64,000 nucleotides of DNA from an uncultured Gellertiella sp. (GCF_963457605.1 NZ_OY735139.1:3502001-3566000); one strand, 5' to 3'; counted from the first letter of the stretch, positions 24,028 to 33,669 are shown. Notes: a model not told the origin generated them from the letters alone. Numbers and translations are program-made.

Positions 24028-25260
24028 TCACGCGGGCCTGATGGCGTCGCGCCGGTGGTCGCGCATCGCCGGTGCGTCGAGGAAATCGGCGAGATAATCG
24101 ATATCGGCACCGGTGACGCCGCATGCTGAAAAGACATCGCGCCATTCTTCCACCCAGCCCGCGACGTCGTTCCACTCCCGGCGCGCCTGATCCTTCGTCA
24201 TGCCGAAATGCGGTGCGGCGGCGACCGCGTGGGTGATGCTGAAATCATTGGCAAATCCGGGATTGGACGAGATCTGCAATGCCTGTTGTCCAAGACCGTT
24301 CATCTGGGTCGGGATGTCGAAGGCGGGCGACAGCGCCCATGATCCGTCTGCGGCTCGAAGAAAGGCATGGTTCTTCGCGTGATCGTCGGTATTGTCGATC
24401 ATGATGTTGAAGGCCATCCGGCGAAACAGTTCGCGCTGCATCGGCAGGATCTGCTCGGGCGCGCCATGCCGACGGATCAGGGCGGCAATGGTCGCGTAGC
24501 TGTCGTCCGCTTCCGAAGCCAGCAAGGTGCGTGCCGAGACGGCGTGAATGCGCCGCTCGCCCGCGCGGTCGAAGCGCCGGACCATCAGGATGTGATCCGC
24601 ACCACCCGGAAGCACGCGGGAGGCCGCGACATTGAGCCCGGCGCGGCGGCCCAGGTCCATGCAGGCATGCTCGATGAGAAGCTGGTCGACATTGCTGCCG
24701 CGCGGGAATTTCGCGATCCACTCCTCGCCATCCGTCGCGATCAGCATCTTGGGATGCGCGCCGCCCATGCTGCCGGCGCTGGCAATCAGCTGTCGCTCCC
24801 GTTCGTCCAGAGGGTCGCGCTCGATCACCCGTGCAATCAGCGCTTCTGCCTGACCGAGAGAGCCTACCTGCATCAGCGGCTGCCGGTCGACCGGCTGGTA
24901 GTCGTCGAGGCTGGACGACATGCCGAGGGCACCGAACCGATGATCGCCCGCATGCCAGAGCTTGTCGAGCGGGCTCATCCGGCTGGGCCGCGCGATCACC
25001 CGGATCATCCTCTCGCCCCAGCGATCCGGCATCGCATCCTCGATGGCGCCGGGTGCGACCATCTCCTTGAGGGGAACATGCAGCTTCCGGTCAAGGGTCA
25101 GGTCGGGAGGAAGGGGAAATCCTGATTGCTGCCAGTCCTCGCAAAATTCAAGAAGGCAGCGCCGGTTGCTGGCCTCAAGCATCACCCGACCGACAAGGCG
25201 GGGGTGGCGCGGGTCTTCGAGGTCAAAAACCGCAAGCAAGTTTCCGTCAAAGCCGCCCAT
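24028..25260 (-). CDS. hipA: HipA-type serine/threonine kinase toxin
   Basis: In E. coli HipA phosphorylates glutamyl-tRNA synthetase and causes growth arrest and persistence. 410 residues from ATG 25260 (MGGFDGNLLAVFDL). N-terminal subdomain LVGRVMLEA to AMPDRWGERMI; P-loop segment SAGSMGGAHPKM, with Ser164 where E. coli HipA autophosphorylates; Lys184 (WIAKFP); catalytic loop DNTDDHAKNHAFL (about 289-301); metal-binding Asp315 (SPAFDIPTQM). All active-site elements look intact. It overlaps hipB by 14 bases, so translation is probably coupled. A minor branch of the family with a different target is possible. Confidence 0.92.
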   Translation of the reverse strand: MGGFDGNLLAVFDLEDPRHPRLVGRVMLEASNRRCLLEFCEDWQQSGFPLPPDLTLDRKLHVPLKEMVAPGAIEDAMPDRWGERMIRVIARPSRMSPLDKLWHAGDHRFGALGMSSSLDDYQPVDRQPLMQVGSLGQAEALIARVIERDPLDERERQLIASAGSMGGAHPKMLIATDGEEWIAKFPRGSNVDQLLIEHACMDLGRRAGLNVAASRVLPGGADHILMVRRFDRAGERRIHAVSARTLLASEADDSYATIAALIRRHGAPEQILPMQRELFRRMAFNIMIDNTDDHAKNHAFLRAADGSWALSPAFDIPTQMNGLGQQALQISSNPGFANDFSITHAVAAAPHFGMTKDQARREWNDVAGWVEEWRDVFSACGVTGADIDYLADFLDAPAMRDHRRDAIRPA

Positions 25261-25576
25261 CCTGACCTCTCTTCCGGCTGGCCCTGTTGACATCCAGCAT
25301 TGTCGCATAGGCATCGTCGCCGGGGGCAAGGAGATCGGCGAGCTTGCCGGATTGGCCGAAAATCCACAGCGCGGCGGCATAGACGCCGATGGATACTCTT
25401 GCGTCGCCCGCTTCCATCCGGCGCAGCGTCGGGATCGAGGTCCCGATCCGCGCCGCCATCGTCTTCAGGCTGTCGCCCCGGCGCTCGCGGGCAATCCGCA
25501 GGTGGGCACCAAGCGTTGCCAGCGCCAGAACGGTCGCACCGGTCAGGATCTGAAGCGAGGCCGAGGGTCTGGACAT
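25247..25576 (-). CDS. hipB: HipB-like XRE-family antitoxin
   Basis: 109 residues. The helix-turn-helix spans about 23-68 (LGAHLRIARERRGDSLKTMAARIGTSIPTLRRMEAGD), as in HipB/Xre proteins that bind and silence HipA and repress the operon. ATG 25594 would add six residues but lies in the operator-like repeat, so ATG 25576 (MSRPSASLQ) is preferred. The C-terminal RASRKRGQDGRL tail overlaps the hipA start. Confidence 0.88.
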   Translation of the reverse strand: MSRPSASLQILTGATVLALATLGAHLRIARERRGDSLKTMAARIGTSIPTLRRMEAGDARVSIGVYAAALWIFGQSGKLADLLAPGDDAYATMLDVNRASRKRGQDGRL

Positions 25577-25592
25577 GAACGTATAATTTCCC

Positions 25593-25614
25593 ATATTCGG
25601 CAATATGTGAATAT
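25593..25614 (-). promoter_or_regulatory. Candidate hipBA operator
   Basis: ATATTC (25593-25598) and GAATAT (25609-25614) form an inverted repeat with a 10-base spacer just upstream of hipB, in an AT-rich patch (TATATATT-like on the minus strand) that would suit the -10 region. HipB proteins repress their own operon through such repeats. The binding is inferred. Confidence 0.5.
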
Positions 25615-25859
25615 ATATGTTCTCTGATCCGCCGTTACAAGCCCTTCCTGCCGTTGCGGATGCCGGTTTCCCGCCGGATGCCGCGTGCGTCCTGCACCTC
25701 ACATTCCTCAAAAAATCCCGTTGAAGACCTCTCGACAGTGCAAATTGGCCAGCTGGAGGTCGCAAACCCGGCTCGACAACCGGCTTTTGTTTTGCCAAGA
25801 GAGAATGCAAAAATGGGAATGGAACGGCCAAGTGCCGCCGCCGGTTGGAGATTTTGAGG

Positions 25860-27524
25860 ATGAGCGAGCAACAAGAGCTGCCGGAACGCGAAAGCATGGA
25901 ATTCGACGTGGTGATCGTCGGCGCAGGCCCGGCGGGCCTGTCGGCGGCCATTCGCCTGAAGCAGGTCAATCCCGACCTGACGGTGGTGGTGCTGGAAAAG
26001 GGTGCCGAAGTCGGCGCGCATATCCTGTCCGGTGCCGTGGTCGACCCTGTCGGCATCGACCGGCTGCTGCCCGGCTGGCGCGAGGATGACAGCCATCCCT
26101 TCAAGACCGAAGTCATCGACGACCAGTTCCTGTTTCTCGGACCTGCGGGCTCTATCCGGCTGCCGAATGCGCTGATGCCGCCGCTGATGAACAACCACGG
26201 CAATTACATCGTCTCGCTCGGCAATGTCTGCCGCTGGCTTGCCACCAAGGCGGAAGAACTCGGCGTCGAGATCTATCCGGGCTTTGCCGCCACCGAAGTG
26301 CTCTACAATGACAAGGGCGCGGTGATCGGCGTCGCCACCGGCGACATGGGCATTGGCCGCGATGGCGAGCCCGGCCCGAACTATACGCGCGGCATGGAAC
26401 TGCTCGGCAAATATGTGCTGATCGGCGAAGGCGTGCGCGGTTCGCTCGCCAAGCAGCTGATCCACCGCTTCAAGCTTTCGGAAGGCCGGGAACCGCAGAA
26501 ATTCGGCATCGGCATCAAGGAACTCTGGCAGATCAAGCCGGAAAACCACAAGCAGGGTCTGGTGCAGCATTCCTTCGGCTGGCCGCTGGGCCTGAAGACC
26601 GGTGGTGGCTCGTTCCTCTACCATCTCGAGGACAATATGGTGGCCGTCGGCTTCGTGGTGCACCTGAACTACAAGAACCCCTATCTCTACCCGTTCGAGG
26701 AGTTCCAGCGCTTCAAGACCCATCCGGCGATCCGCGGCACCTTCGAAGGCGGCAAGCGGCTGTCCTATGGCGCGCGTGCCATCACCGAGGGCGGTTACCA
26801 GTCGGTGCCGAAGCTCTCCTTCCCCGGCGGCGCGCTGATCGGCTGCTCGGCCGGTTTCGTCAACGTTCCCCGCATCAAGGGCTCGCACAATGCCGTGCTC
26901 TCGGGCATGCTGGCGGCTGAAAAGCTCGCCGATGCAATTGCCGGCGGCCGCGCCAATGACGAGCCGGTCGAGATCGAGAACAGCTGGCGCGATACCGATA
27001 TCGGCACCGACCTGAAGCGGGTGCGCAATGTCAAGCCGCTGTGGTCGAAGCTCGGCACCGTGCTCGGCGTCGGCCTTGGCGGTCTCGACATGTGGACCAA
27101 CCAGCTGTTCGGCTTCTCCGTCTTCGGCACCCTGAAGCACGGCAAGACGGACGCCGCCTCGCTGGAGCCCGCGGCAAAGCACACAAAGATCGACTATCCC
27201 AAGCCCGATGGCGTGCTGACCTTCGACCGCCTGTCCTCGGTGTTCCTGTCGAACACCAACCATGAGGAAGACGAGCCGATCCATCTCAAGGTGAAGAATC
27301 CGGAGCTGCAGAAAAGCTCCGAACTCGACATCTTCGCCGGTCCCTCGACCCGCTATTGCCCGGCCGGCGTCTATGAATGGGTGGAAAAGGACGGCAAGCC
27401 GACCTACGTCATCAATTCGCAGAACTGCGTCCACTGCAAGACTTGCGACATCAAGGACCCCAACCAGAACATCAACTGGGTCCCGCCCCAGGGCGGCGAG
27501 GGGCCGGTTTACCCGAACATGTAA
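25860..27524 (+). CDS. Electron transfer flavoprotein-ubiquinone oxidoreductase
   Basis: Membrane-associated enzyme that passes electrons from ETF (fatty acid, amino acid and one-carbon dehydrogenases) to ubiquinone. 554 residues from ATG 25860 (MSEQQELPERESMEFDVVIVGAGPAG), chosen because GGAG lies 10 bases upstream; ATG 25845 is in frame but poor. FAD motif VVIVGAGPAGLSAA, the conserved SGAVVDP and YGARAITEGGYQSVP, and the C-terminal 4Fe-4S domain with CPAGVYEWVE and NCVHCKTCDIKDP are present. This is full length for the family. Confidence 0.95.
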   Translation: MSEQQELPERESMEFDVVIVGAGPAGLSAAIRLKQVNPDLTVVVLEKGAEVGAHILSGAVVDPVGIDRLLPGWREDDSHPFKTEVIDDQFLFLGPAGSIRLPNALMPPLMNNHGNYIVSLGNVCRWLATKAEELGVEIYPGFAATEVLYNDKGAVIGVATGDMGIGRDGEPGPNYTRGMELLGKYVLIGEGVRGSLAKQLIHRFKLSEGREPQKFGIGIKELWQIKPENHKQGLVQHSFGWPLGLKTGGGSFLYHLEDNMVAVGFVVHLNYKNPYLYPFEEFQRFKTHPAIRGTFEGGKRLSYGARAITEGGYQSVPKLSFPGGALIGCSAGFVNVPRIKGSHNAVLSGMLAAEKLADAIAGGRANDEPVEIENSWRDTDIGTDLKRVRNVKPLWSKLGTVLGVGLGGLDMWTNQLFGFSVFGTLKHGKTDAASLEPAAKHTKIDYPKPDGVLTFDRLSSVFLSNTNHEEDEPIHLKVKNPELQKSSELDIFAGPSTRYCPAGVYEWVEKDGKPTYVINSQNCVHCKTCDIKDPNQNINWVPPQGGEGPVYPNM

Positions 27525-27656
27525 GGGGGAGCTCTTCGGATCATGCCCGGTTCCGCGGTCCCGTTGCAACCGTTTCCGAGGTTCAGGCGTTGTGGCCAAC
27601 AGGGATTGGTCACGCTTCGCCTGGCCATGGGGTTAACGAAGGATCAGGTTGCAGGC

Positions 27657-28310
27657 ATGGCGATATCGAGACGGGGTTTTCTGGTCGGCCTTCCCCTTGT
27701 GCTGTCAGGATGCGTGACGGCGCGCGTCGGGGACAGCGGCCCCTACCGGGCGATGCCGGAGGAAAAATTTCCGCTTGCCGCCGTGCCGCTGGAGCGCATT
27801 GCGCCGGACCTCCGCCGCCAGCTCGTCGCCTATGACACGCCCTGCGGGGCCGGGACGGTGGTGGTGGATACCCCGGCGCGCAGGCTCTACTACGTGCTGG
27901 GCGATGGCCGGGCCATTCGCTATGGCGTCGGCGTCGGGCGCAATGGCTTCTCGCTTGCCGGCAATGCCGTCATCGGCCGCAAGGCCGAATGGCCGAACTG
28001 GACACCATCCCCCAACATGCTGCGGCTCTACCCGGAAAAGAACGGTCCCTATGCGGGTGGTCTTGCGGGCGGGCCGAACAATCCGCTCGGCGCCCGCGCC
28101 ATCTACCTCTACCACAATGGCAAGGACACGATGTTCCGCCTGCACGGCACCAACCAGCCGGAAACCATCGGCCTTGCGATGTCGTCCGGCTGCGTGAGGA
28201 TGATCAACCAGGATGTGATCGATCTCTATGACCGGGTGAGGGTCGGCGGTCGGGTCGTGGTGATCCAGGGTACTGGGCAGGGCAATGGGCAGGGCAATGC
28301 GGAAAGCTGA
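27657..28310 (+). CDS. L,D-transpeptidase (YkuD/ErfK family), probable lipoprotein
   Basis: Cross-links peptidoglycan or attaches proteins to it outside the inner membrane. 217 residues from ATG 27657. The start MAISRRGFLVGLPLVLSGC has a twin-arginine-like SRRGF followed by a lipobox ending in Cys19, so export as a lipoprotein is likely. The YkuD domain (about 60-200) has the HGTNQPETIG segment and the catalytic SSGCVRM motif. An in-frame ATG at 27543 would bury the signal peptide and is rejected. The C-terminus has a QGNGQGN repeat from a 12-bp tandem duplication (about 28275-28298). Confidence 0.9.
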   Translation: MAISRRGFLVGLPLVLSGCVTARVGDSGPYRAMPEEKFPLAAVPLERIAPDLRRQLVAYDTPCGAGTVVVDTPARRLYYVLGDGRAIRYGVGVGRNGFSLAGNAVIGRKAEWPNWTPSPNMLRLYPEKNGPYAGGLAGGPNNPLGARAIYLYHNGKDTMFRLHGTNQPETIGLAMSSGCVRMINQDVIDLYDRVRVGGRVVVIQGTGQGNGQGNAES

Positions 28311-28336
28311 GCGGAGCGGGCCCAGGCGCGCTCCGC
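28311..28336. terminator. Terminator-like hairpin between convergent genes
   Basis: GCGGAGCG (28311-28318) and CGCTCCGC (28329-28336) form perfect 8-bp arms around a 10-base loop, directly after the L,D-transpeptidase stop and before the converging ABC gene end. It has no U-tract, so it may act with Rho or as a 3'-end stabiliser for either strand. Confidence 0.55.
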
Positions 28337-28346
28337 CCTATCCCGG

Positions 28347-29948
28347 TCAGTGGGTGAAGGCGGCGGCGATCAGGGTTTTTGTATAGTCGGCCCTTGGCGC
28401 ATCGAAAATCGCCGATGTATCTCCCTGTTCGACGATCTTGCCATCCTTCATCACGATCACATGGTCCGACATTGCCCGGATGACCGAGAGGTCGTGGCTG
28501 ATGAAGACATAGGAAAGGCCGTGCTTCTGCTGGAGGTCGCGCAACAGTTCAATCACCTGCCGCTGCACCGAACGGTCGAGCGCCGAGGTCGGCTCGTCCA
28601 GCACCACCACCTTCGGCTTCAGGATCATCGCCCGGGCAATGGCGATGCGCTGCCGCTGGCCGCCGGAAAATTCGTGCGGATAGCGGTTGCGGGTCGAGGG
28701 ATCGAGCCCGACTTCGCGCAGCGCCGCGATGGCGCAGCTGTCGCGCCCGGCCCGTGACAGGTCCGGCTCGTGCACGAACAGGCCCTCGGTGATGATCTCG
28801 CCCACCGTCTGGCGCGGCGACAGCGATCCGTAGGGGTCCTGGAATACCAGCTGCATCTCGCTGCGATAGGGCCGCATCGCCGCACGGTCGAAGCTGGAAA
28901 TCTCCGTCGAGCCGAAGCGGTAATAGCCGGCCGACGGCAGCAGCCGCAGCAGGGCGCGGCCAAGCGTCGATTTGCCCGAGCCGCTTTCCCCGACGATGCC
29001 GATGGTCTGGCCCTGTTCGAGGCGGATCGAGACATCGTCGACGGCGCGAAACGTGCCGTTGCCCTTGAAGAACAGCCCGCCGCCGATGGCAAAATCCACC
29101 GTGACATTGCGGCCTTCGAGGATGACCGGCGCGCCGGGCGGTGGCGGCTCCTTGGTGCCGGTCGGCTCTGCCGCCAGCAGCATCCTGGTATAGTCGACCC
29201 CGGGCCGCTCGAAGATCGCCTCGCGGCTGCCCTGTTCGACGATTTCGCCGCGCCGCATCACGGCCACCCGGTCGGCGACATGCTTGACCACCCCGAGATT
29301 GTGGGTGATCAGCACGATGGCCATGCCGAAGCGCTTCTGCAGATCGGCAAGCAGCGTCAGGATCTGCGCCTGGATGGTGACATCGAGCGCCGTCGTCGGC
29401 TCGTCGGCAATCAGCAGGTCGGGATCGTTGGCAAGCGCCATGGCGATCATCACCCGCTGCCGCTGCCCGCCGGACAGTTCGTGCGGAAAACTGTCGATCC
29501 GGCGGGAGGGGTCGGGAATGCCGACCAGTTTCAGGAGTTCCAGCACCCGCGCCCGCGCCGCCGCTTTCGTCATGTTGCGGTGGTGGATCAGCGGTTCGGA
29601 AATCTGCCGGCCGATGGGATAAAGCGGATCGAGCGAGGTCATCGGCTCCTGGAAGATCATGGTGATCTTCGAGCCGCGCACCGAATTCAGCGTGTCGAGC
29701 GGCGCATTGACGAGTTGCTTGCCGCCATAGGTGGCCGAGCCCGAAACCGTGCCGTTGCGGGCAAGCAGGCCCATGATGCCCATCATCGTCTGGCTCTTGC
29801 CCGAGCCGCTCTCGCCGACGATGGCGAGCGTTTCGCCCTTCCTGACGCTGAAGGAAATGCCCTTCACCGCCTCGACCCTGCCATCGGGGGTCTGAAACTC
29901 GACCTTCAGGTCGCGGACATCAAGTACGGTGTCGTGTGTGGTGTCCAT
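28347..29948 (-). CDS. Oligopeptide ABC transporter, fused double ATPase
   Basis: 533 residues with two complete ABC domains, equivalent to OppD plus OppF. First half: Walker A GESGSGKSQTM, signature LSGGQRQRVMI, Walker B LLIADEPTTALD. Second half: GESGSGKSTLGRAL, FSGGQRQRIAIA, VVVLDEPTSALD. The start ATG 29948 (MDTTHDTVLDVRDLKVEF) lies 2 bases past the end of the permease gene. It powers peptide uptake by the OppBC-like permeases encoded upstream. Fused ATPases of this kind are common in the peptide/nickel family (YejF, GsiA). Confidence 0.93.
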   Translation of the reverse strand: MDTTHDTVLDVRDLKVEFQTPDGRVEAVKGISFSVRKGETLAIVGESGSGKSQTMMGIMGLLARNGTVSGSATYGGKQLVNAPLDTLNSVRGSKITMIFQEPMTSLDPLYPIGRQISEPLIHHRNMTKAAARARVLELLKLVGIPDPSRRIDSFPHELSGGQRQRVMIAMALANDPDLLIADEPTTALDVTIQAQILTLLADLQKRFGMAIVLITHNLGVVKHVADRVAVMRRGEIVEQGSREAIFERPGVDYTRMLLAAEPTGTKEPPPPGAPVILEGRNVTVDFAIGGGLFFKGNGTFRAVDDVSIRLEQGQTIGIVGESGSGKSTLGRALLRLLPSAGYYRFGSTEISSFDRAAMRPYRSEMQLVFQDPYGSLSPRQTVGEIITEGLFVHEPDLSRAGRDSCAIAALREVGLDPSTRNRYPHEFSGGQRQRIAIARAMILKPKVVVLDEPTSALDRSVQRQVIELLRDLQQKHGLSYVFISHDLSVIRAMSDHVIVMKDGKIVEQGDTSAIFDAPRADYTKTLIAAAFTH

Positions 29949-29950
29949 GT

Positions 29951-31096
29951 TTACCGGTCCTTCGGGTCCAGAGCGTCGCGCAGGCCGTCGCCGATGAAAT
30001 TCAGCGAGAACAGCGTCAGCACGAAGAAGATCGACGGGAAGATCAGCAGCCAGGGGGCGGACTGCATGTCCCGGGCACCTTCGGCGATCAGCGTCCCCCA
30101 GCTGGCCAGCGGTGCCTGCACGCCGAGTCCGAGGAAGGACAGGAAGCTTTCCAGCAGGATCACCTGCGGCACCACGGCGGTGACGAAGACAATGACCGGG
30201 CCGATGGTGTTGGGGATGATGTGGCGGCGGATGATCTGCCAGTCGGTCAGCCCCAGCGCCTCGGCGGCGGCGACGAATTCGCGCCGCTTCAGAGACAGCG
30301 TCTGGCCGCGCACGATCCGGGCCATTTCCAGCCATTGCACCGCGCCGATGACGAGGAAGATCAGGGTGATCGAGCGTCCGAAGAACACCACCAGCACCAC
30401 AACCAGGAAGATGAAGGGCAGCGAATAGAGGATTTCGACAAAGCGCATCATCACATTGTCGAGCCGCCCGCCGATATAGCCGGAGGTCGCGCCATAGAGC
30501 ACGCCGATCCCGAGCGACACGAGACTGGCGGCAACGCCGACGGCAATCGAGATCTGGCCGCCGAGCATGACGCGGGCCAGCAGGTCGCGGCCATTGCTGT
30601 CGGTGCCGAAGACGAAATATTGCTGCGATACCTTGCCGGACAGCGTCATCGACAGCTGGTCGGCGGAGGTTTCCCTGACCACGGTGTCCTTGAATTCATT
30701 CACCCGGTCGAAATAGCGCACCGAGCGCGGATCGATGGGCCGGGTCGAGGTGATCGTCGCGCTGTAGGTGCCGTTGTCGACCGAGAAGGCCGACAGCGTC
30801 ACCCTTGCCCGTTTCGCCGCCGTGTCGGCAACGCCCTTCAGCGTATCGGGATCGGGGCGCGGCGACAGGCTGGGGCCGACGGTCACATAGGAGGGAAACA
30901 CCTCGTCATAGCCATGGCTGATGACGAACGGGCCGAAATAGGAAAAGATCACGATCACGGCGAGAAGGATGGTGCCCGAGACGGCGGCCCTGTTGCGGCG
31001 GAAGCGCAGGAAGGCGAGCTGCGCGAGGCTGCGGCTTGGCCGGTCGGTTTCGACGTTCTCTGCGGGCGGGGATGAAGAAAGCGTGGTCTCAGTCAT
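29951..31096 (-). CDS. oppC: Oligopeptide ABC transporter permease, OppC-like
   Basis: Inner-membrane permease of 381 residues from ATG 31096 (MTETTLSSSPPAENV), which overlaps the preceding permease gene by 8 bases. One membrane helix near 40-62, then a periplasmic segment of about 130 residues, larger than in E. coli OppC (302 residues in all), then about five helices with the ATPase-contacting loop EALGLTDWQIIRRHIIPN. TDSNGRDLLARVMLGGQIS is typical of OppC/DppC. It pairs with the OppB-like protein to form the channel. Confidence 0.9.
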   Translation of the reverse strand: MTETTLSSSPPAENVETDRPSRSLAQLAFLRFRRNRAAVSGTILLAVIVIFSYFGPFVISHGYDEVFPSYVTVGPSLSPRPDPDTLKGVADTAAKRARVTLSAFSVDNGTYSATITSTRPIDPRSVRYFDRVNEFKDTVVRETSADQLSMTLSGKVSQQYFVFGTDSNGRDLLARVMLGGQISIAVGVAASLVSLGIGVLYGATSGYIGGRLDNVMMRFVEILYSLPFIFLVVVLVVFFGRSITLIFLVIGAVQWLEMARIVRGQTLSLKRREFVAAAEALGLTDWQIIRRHIIPNTIGPVIVFVTAVVPQVILLESFLSFLGLGVQAPLASWGTLIAEGARDMQSAPWLLIFPSIFFVLTLFSLNFIGDGLRDALDPKDR

Positions 31097-32021
31097 GGCG
31101 GACCCTCGGGTCGAGCAGGCCGTAGGCAACATCGACGATCAGGTTGAAGATGATCACGAAAACCGCAATCAGGATGACGGTGCCCATCACCAGAGTATAG
31201 TCGCGGTTGAGCGAGCCGAGGACGAAATAGCGTCCGACACCGGGGATGGCGAAGATGGTCTCGACCACCGCCGAACCGGTCAGCAGTGCTGCGGCGCAGG
31301 GGCCGAGATAGGTCAGCACCGGCAGCATCGCACCGCGCATCGCGTGGGTGATCACCACCACCCGCGGCGGCAGGCCATAGGCGCGGGCGGTGCGGATATG
31401 GTCGGTATTCATCGCCTCGATCATCGAGCCGCGCGAAAGCTTGGCAAAGACCGCCAGCTGCGGCAGGCCGAGCGACAGTACCGGCAACACCAGAAATTTG
31501 AACGATCCGTCGCCCCAGCTTCCGGCGGGTAGCCAGCGCAGCATCACCGCCAGCACCAGCGTCAGCACCGGCCCCATGACGAAATTCGGCACGGTGACGC
31601 CTATCGTGGCGATGGTCATCAGCAGGTAATCGATCATGCCGTTCTGGCGCAGCGCGGCGATGGTGCCGAGCAGCACGCCGCCGACGACCGCCACCAGCAG
31701 CGCCCAGAGGCCAAGCTCTATCGAATAGGGCAGCGCCTTGCCGATCAGTTCGGCCACGGTATTGTCCTTGTAGATGAAGCTCGGGCCGAAATCGCCGGTG
31801 GCGGCATGGGCGATATAGGTCAGATACTGCTTCCACAGCGGCTGGTCGAGACCATAGGTCTTCATCACATTCGCCATGGTTTGCGGCGCGAGCGGCCGTT
31901 CCAGGTTGAACGGCCCGCCGGGCGCAAAGCGCATCATGAAAAAGGAGATGGTGACGACCACGAATATGGTGGGGATGGCGCTCATCAGGCGCCGGAAGGC
32001 GAAATTGATCATAATATCCAC
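31089..32021 (-). CDS. oppB: Oligopeptide ABC transporter permease, OppB-like
   Basis: 310 residues with six membrane helices. RFAPGGPFNLERPL after helix 1, GDFGPSFIYKD and the coupling loop RTARAYGLPPRVVVITHAMR are characteristic of OppB. ATG 32012 (MINFAFRRL) is an alternative start that fits homologues well. The gene lies 49 bases downstream of the binding-protein gene and overlaps the OppC-like gene, so all four opp genes are one operon. Confidence 0.92.
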   Translation of the reverse strand: MDIMINFAFRRLMSAIPTIFVVVTISFFMMRFAPGGPFNLERPLAPQTMANVMKTYGLDQPLWKQYLTYIAHAATGDFGPSFIYKDNTVAELIGKALPYSIELGLWALLVAVVGGVLLGTIAALRQNGMIDYLLMTIATIGVTVPNFVMGPVLTLVLAVMLRWLPAGSWGDGSFKFLVLPVLSLGLPQLAVFAKLSRGSMIEAMNTDHIRTARAYGLPPRVVVITHAMRGAMLPVLTYLGPCAAALLTGSAVVETIFAIPGVGRYFVLGSLNRDYTLVMGTVILIAVFVIIFNLIVDVAYGLLDPRVRHD

Positions 32022-32070
32022 AAAACCCGCCGCCGGATATCTCCGGCGGCCGGGCTCCCTCTCTCAGGAA

Positions 32071-33669
32071 TTATTCGGCGACGCTCAAATATTTGGAGAG
32101 GTGTTCGTTGACCGCATTGTCCTGCCAGCCCTTGATGCGCGAGGAAATCAGCCAGATGCTGGCGGTGTTCATCAACGGGGCAATCGGCTGGTCCTTCAGC
32201 ATGATCTCTTCCGCCTGGCGCATCACCTTGTTGCGCTCGACCGGATCCTGGATCGTGTAGGATTTCGCCAGCGCCGCATCAAAGTCCGGGCTGTTGTAAT
32301 GGCCGTAGTTGAAGCTCTTGTTGGCGCTCTGCAGCAGGGCGAGGAAGTTTTCCGGATCGGCATAGTCGGCACCCCATGCGGCGCGCGCGACGTTGAACTT
32401 GCCGCCTTCGGTCAGGTAGGCGTAATGGGCGGAAACGTCCGTATTCACCAGGCTGACCTTGGCACCGAAGGTGTTCTTCCACATGTCGGCAACGGCGGTG
32501 GCGACCCGCTCGTGGTTGGTGTTGGTGTTGTAGCGGATTTCGATGTTGAGCGGCTTGCCACCCTTGCCGTAACCGGCTTCCTTCATCAGTTCCACCGCCT
32601 TGTCCTCGCGGTCGATCTGCGAGAGATCGGCAAAATCAGGCTTGGGGCCGTCGCCGTAATATTCCATGCCCGGAGGCACGAGGCTGTAGACCGGCAATTG
32701 TGCGCCGCTATAGATCTCGGTGGCGAGGAAATCGCGATCCACAGCCATCGACAGGGCGGTGCGGACGCGCACGTCATTATAGGGCTCCTGCCTGTTGTCG
32801 AAGGCATAGTAATAGGTCGAGAGCGACGGCGACACATGCACCTGGTCCGTGTAGGACTTGCGCAACCGGGCAATCTGGTCGGCCGAGAAATTGTAGACCG
32901 TGTCCATTTCCTTGGCTTCGAAGCGGCGGATATTGGCGGCATCATCCTCGGAGGGGTAGTAGATCACCGTGTCGAGCTTGACATTGGCCGCATCCCAGTA
33001 ATTCTCGTTCTTTTCCATGGTCAGGCTGTCATTCGGCACATGCGCCTTCAGCTTGAAGGCACCGTTCGACACCATGTTGCCGGGCTTGACATAGTCCTTG
33101 CCGAATTTCTCGACATTCGCCTTGTTGACCGGCAGGGCGGTCATGTGCGCCATCAGCTCGAGGAAGAACGGTGTCGGGCGCTCCAGCGTGCATTCGACGG
33201 TCTTTGCATCGATGGCCTTGATGCCGAGCTGGTCGACCGGCACGGTGCCCTTGTTGACCTTTTCGGCATTCTTCAGCGGAAACAGGATATTGGCATATTC
33301 GGCGGCGGTCTTCGGATCTTCGACGCGCTGCATCGAGAAGACGAAGTCTTCGGCGGTCACCGGCGAGCCATCGGACCATTTGCCATTGTCGCGCAGCTTG
33401 AACGTGTAGGTGAGGCCGTCATCGGACACTTTCCAGCTTTCGGCGGCACCGGGCAGGATCTTGCCATCGGCGGAATGGATGGTCAGTCCCTCGTAGAGAT
33501 CCTTGAGCACGAAGCCTTCGATGTCGACGCTGATATGGGCGCTGTCGAGGGTGGTCGGCTCACCGGAATTGCCACGGTGCAGAACAGCCTCGGCAAGGAC
33601 CGGGCTGGCACCGATCAGCAGCGAGCCAAGCAAGAGGGCCGTGTGCATGGAGGTTCGCATGAGGGACAT
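32071..33669 (-). CDS. oppA: Periplasmic oligopeptide-binding protein
   Basis: 532 residues, solute-binding protein family 5. A signal peptide is visible (MSLMRTSMHTALLLGSLLIGASPVLAEA, cleavage near residue 27). The mature part has the family hallmarks EPTTLDSAHI, DGLTYTFKLRDNGKWSDGSPVTAEDFVFSMQR and the late RAAWGADYADPENFL segment. It captures peptides for the OppBC-like channel. ATG 33669 has GGAG 8 bases upstream on the coding strand. A long gap (355 bases) precedes it and probably holds the operon promoter. Confidence 0.92.
   Translation of the reverse strand: MSLMRTSMHTALLLGSLLIGASPVLAEAVLHRGNSGEPTTLDSAHISVDIEGFVLKDLYEGLTIHSADGKILPGAAESWKVSDDGLTYTFKLRDNGKWSDGSPVTAEDFVFSMQRVEDPKTAAEYANILFPLKNAEKVNKGTVPVDQLGIKAIDAKTVECTLERPTPFFLELMAHMTALPVNKANVEKFGKDYVKPGNMVSNGAFKLKAHVPNDSLTMEKNENYWDAANVKLDTVIYYPSEDDAANIRRFEAKEMDTVYNFSADQIARLRKSYTDQVHVSPSLSTYYYAFDNRQEPYNDVRVRTALSMAVDRDFLATEIYSGAQLPVYSLVPPGMEYYGDGPKPDFADLSQIDREDKAVELMKEAGYGKGGKPLNIEIRYNTNTNHERVATAVADMWKNTFGAKVSLVNTDVSAHYAYLTEGGKFNVARAAWGADYADPENFLALLQSANKSFNYGHYNSPDFDAALAKSYTIQDPVERNKVMRQAEEIMLKDQPIAPLMNTASIWLISSRIKGWQDNAVNEHLSKYLSVAE

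Noticed and set aside
25635-27599. Long minus-strand open frame opposite the ETF-QO gene
   Set aside because: Antisense shadow; the plus-strand product has FAD and 4Fe-4S motifs.
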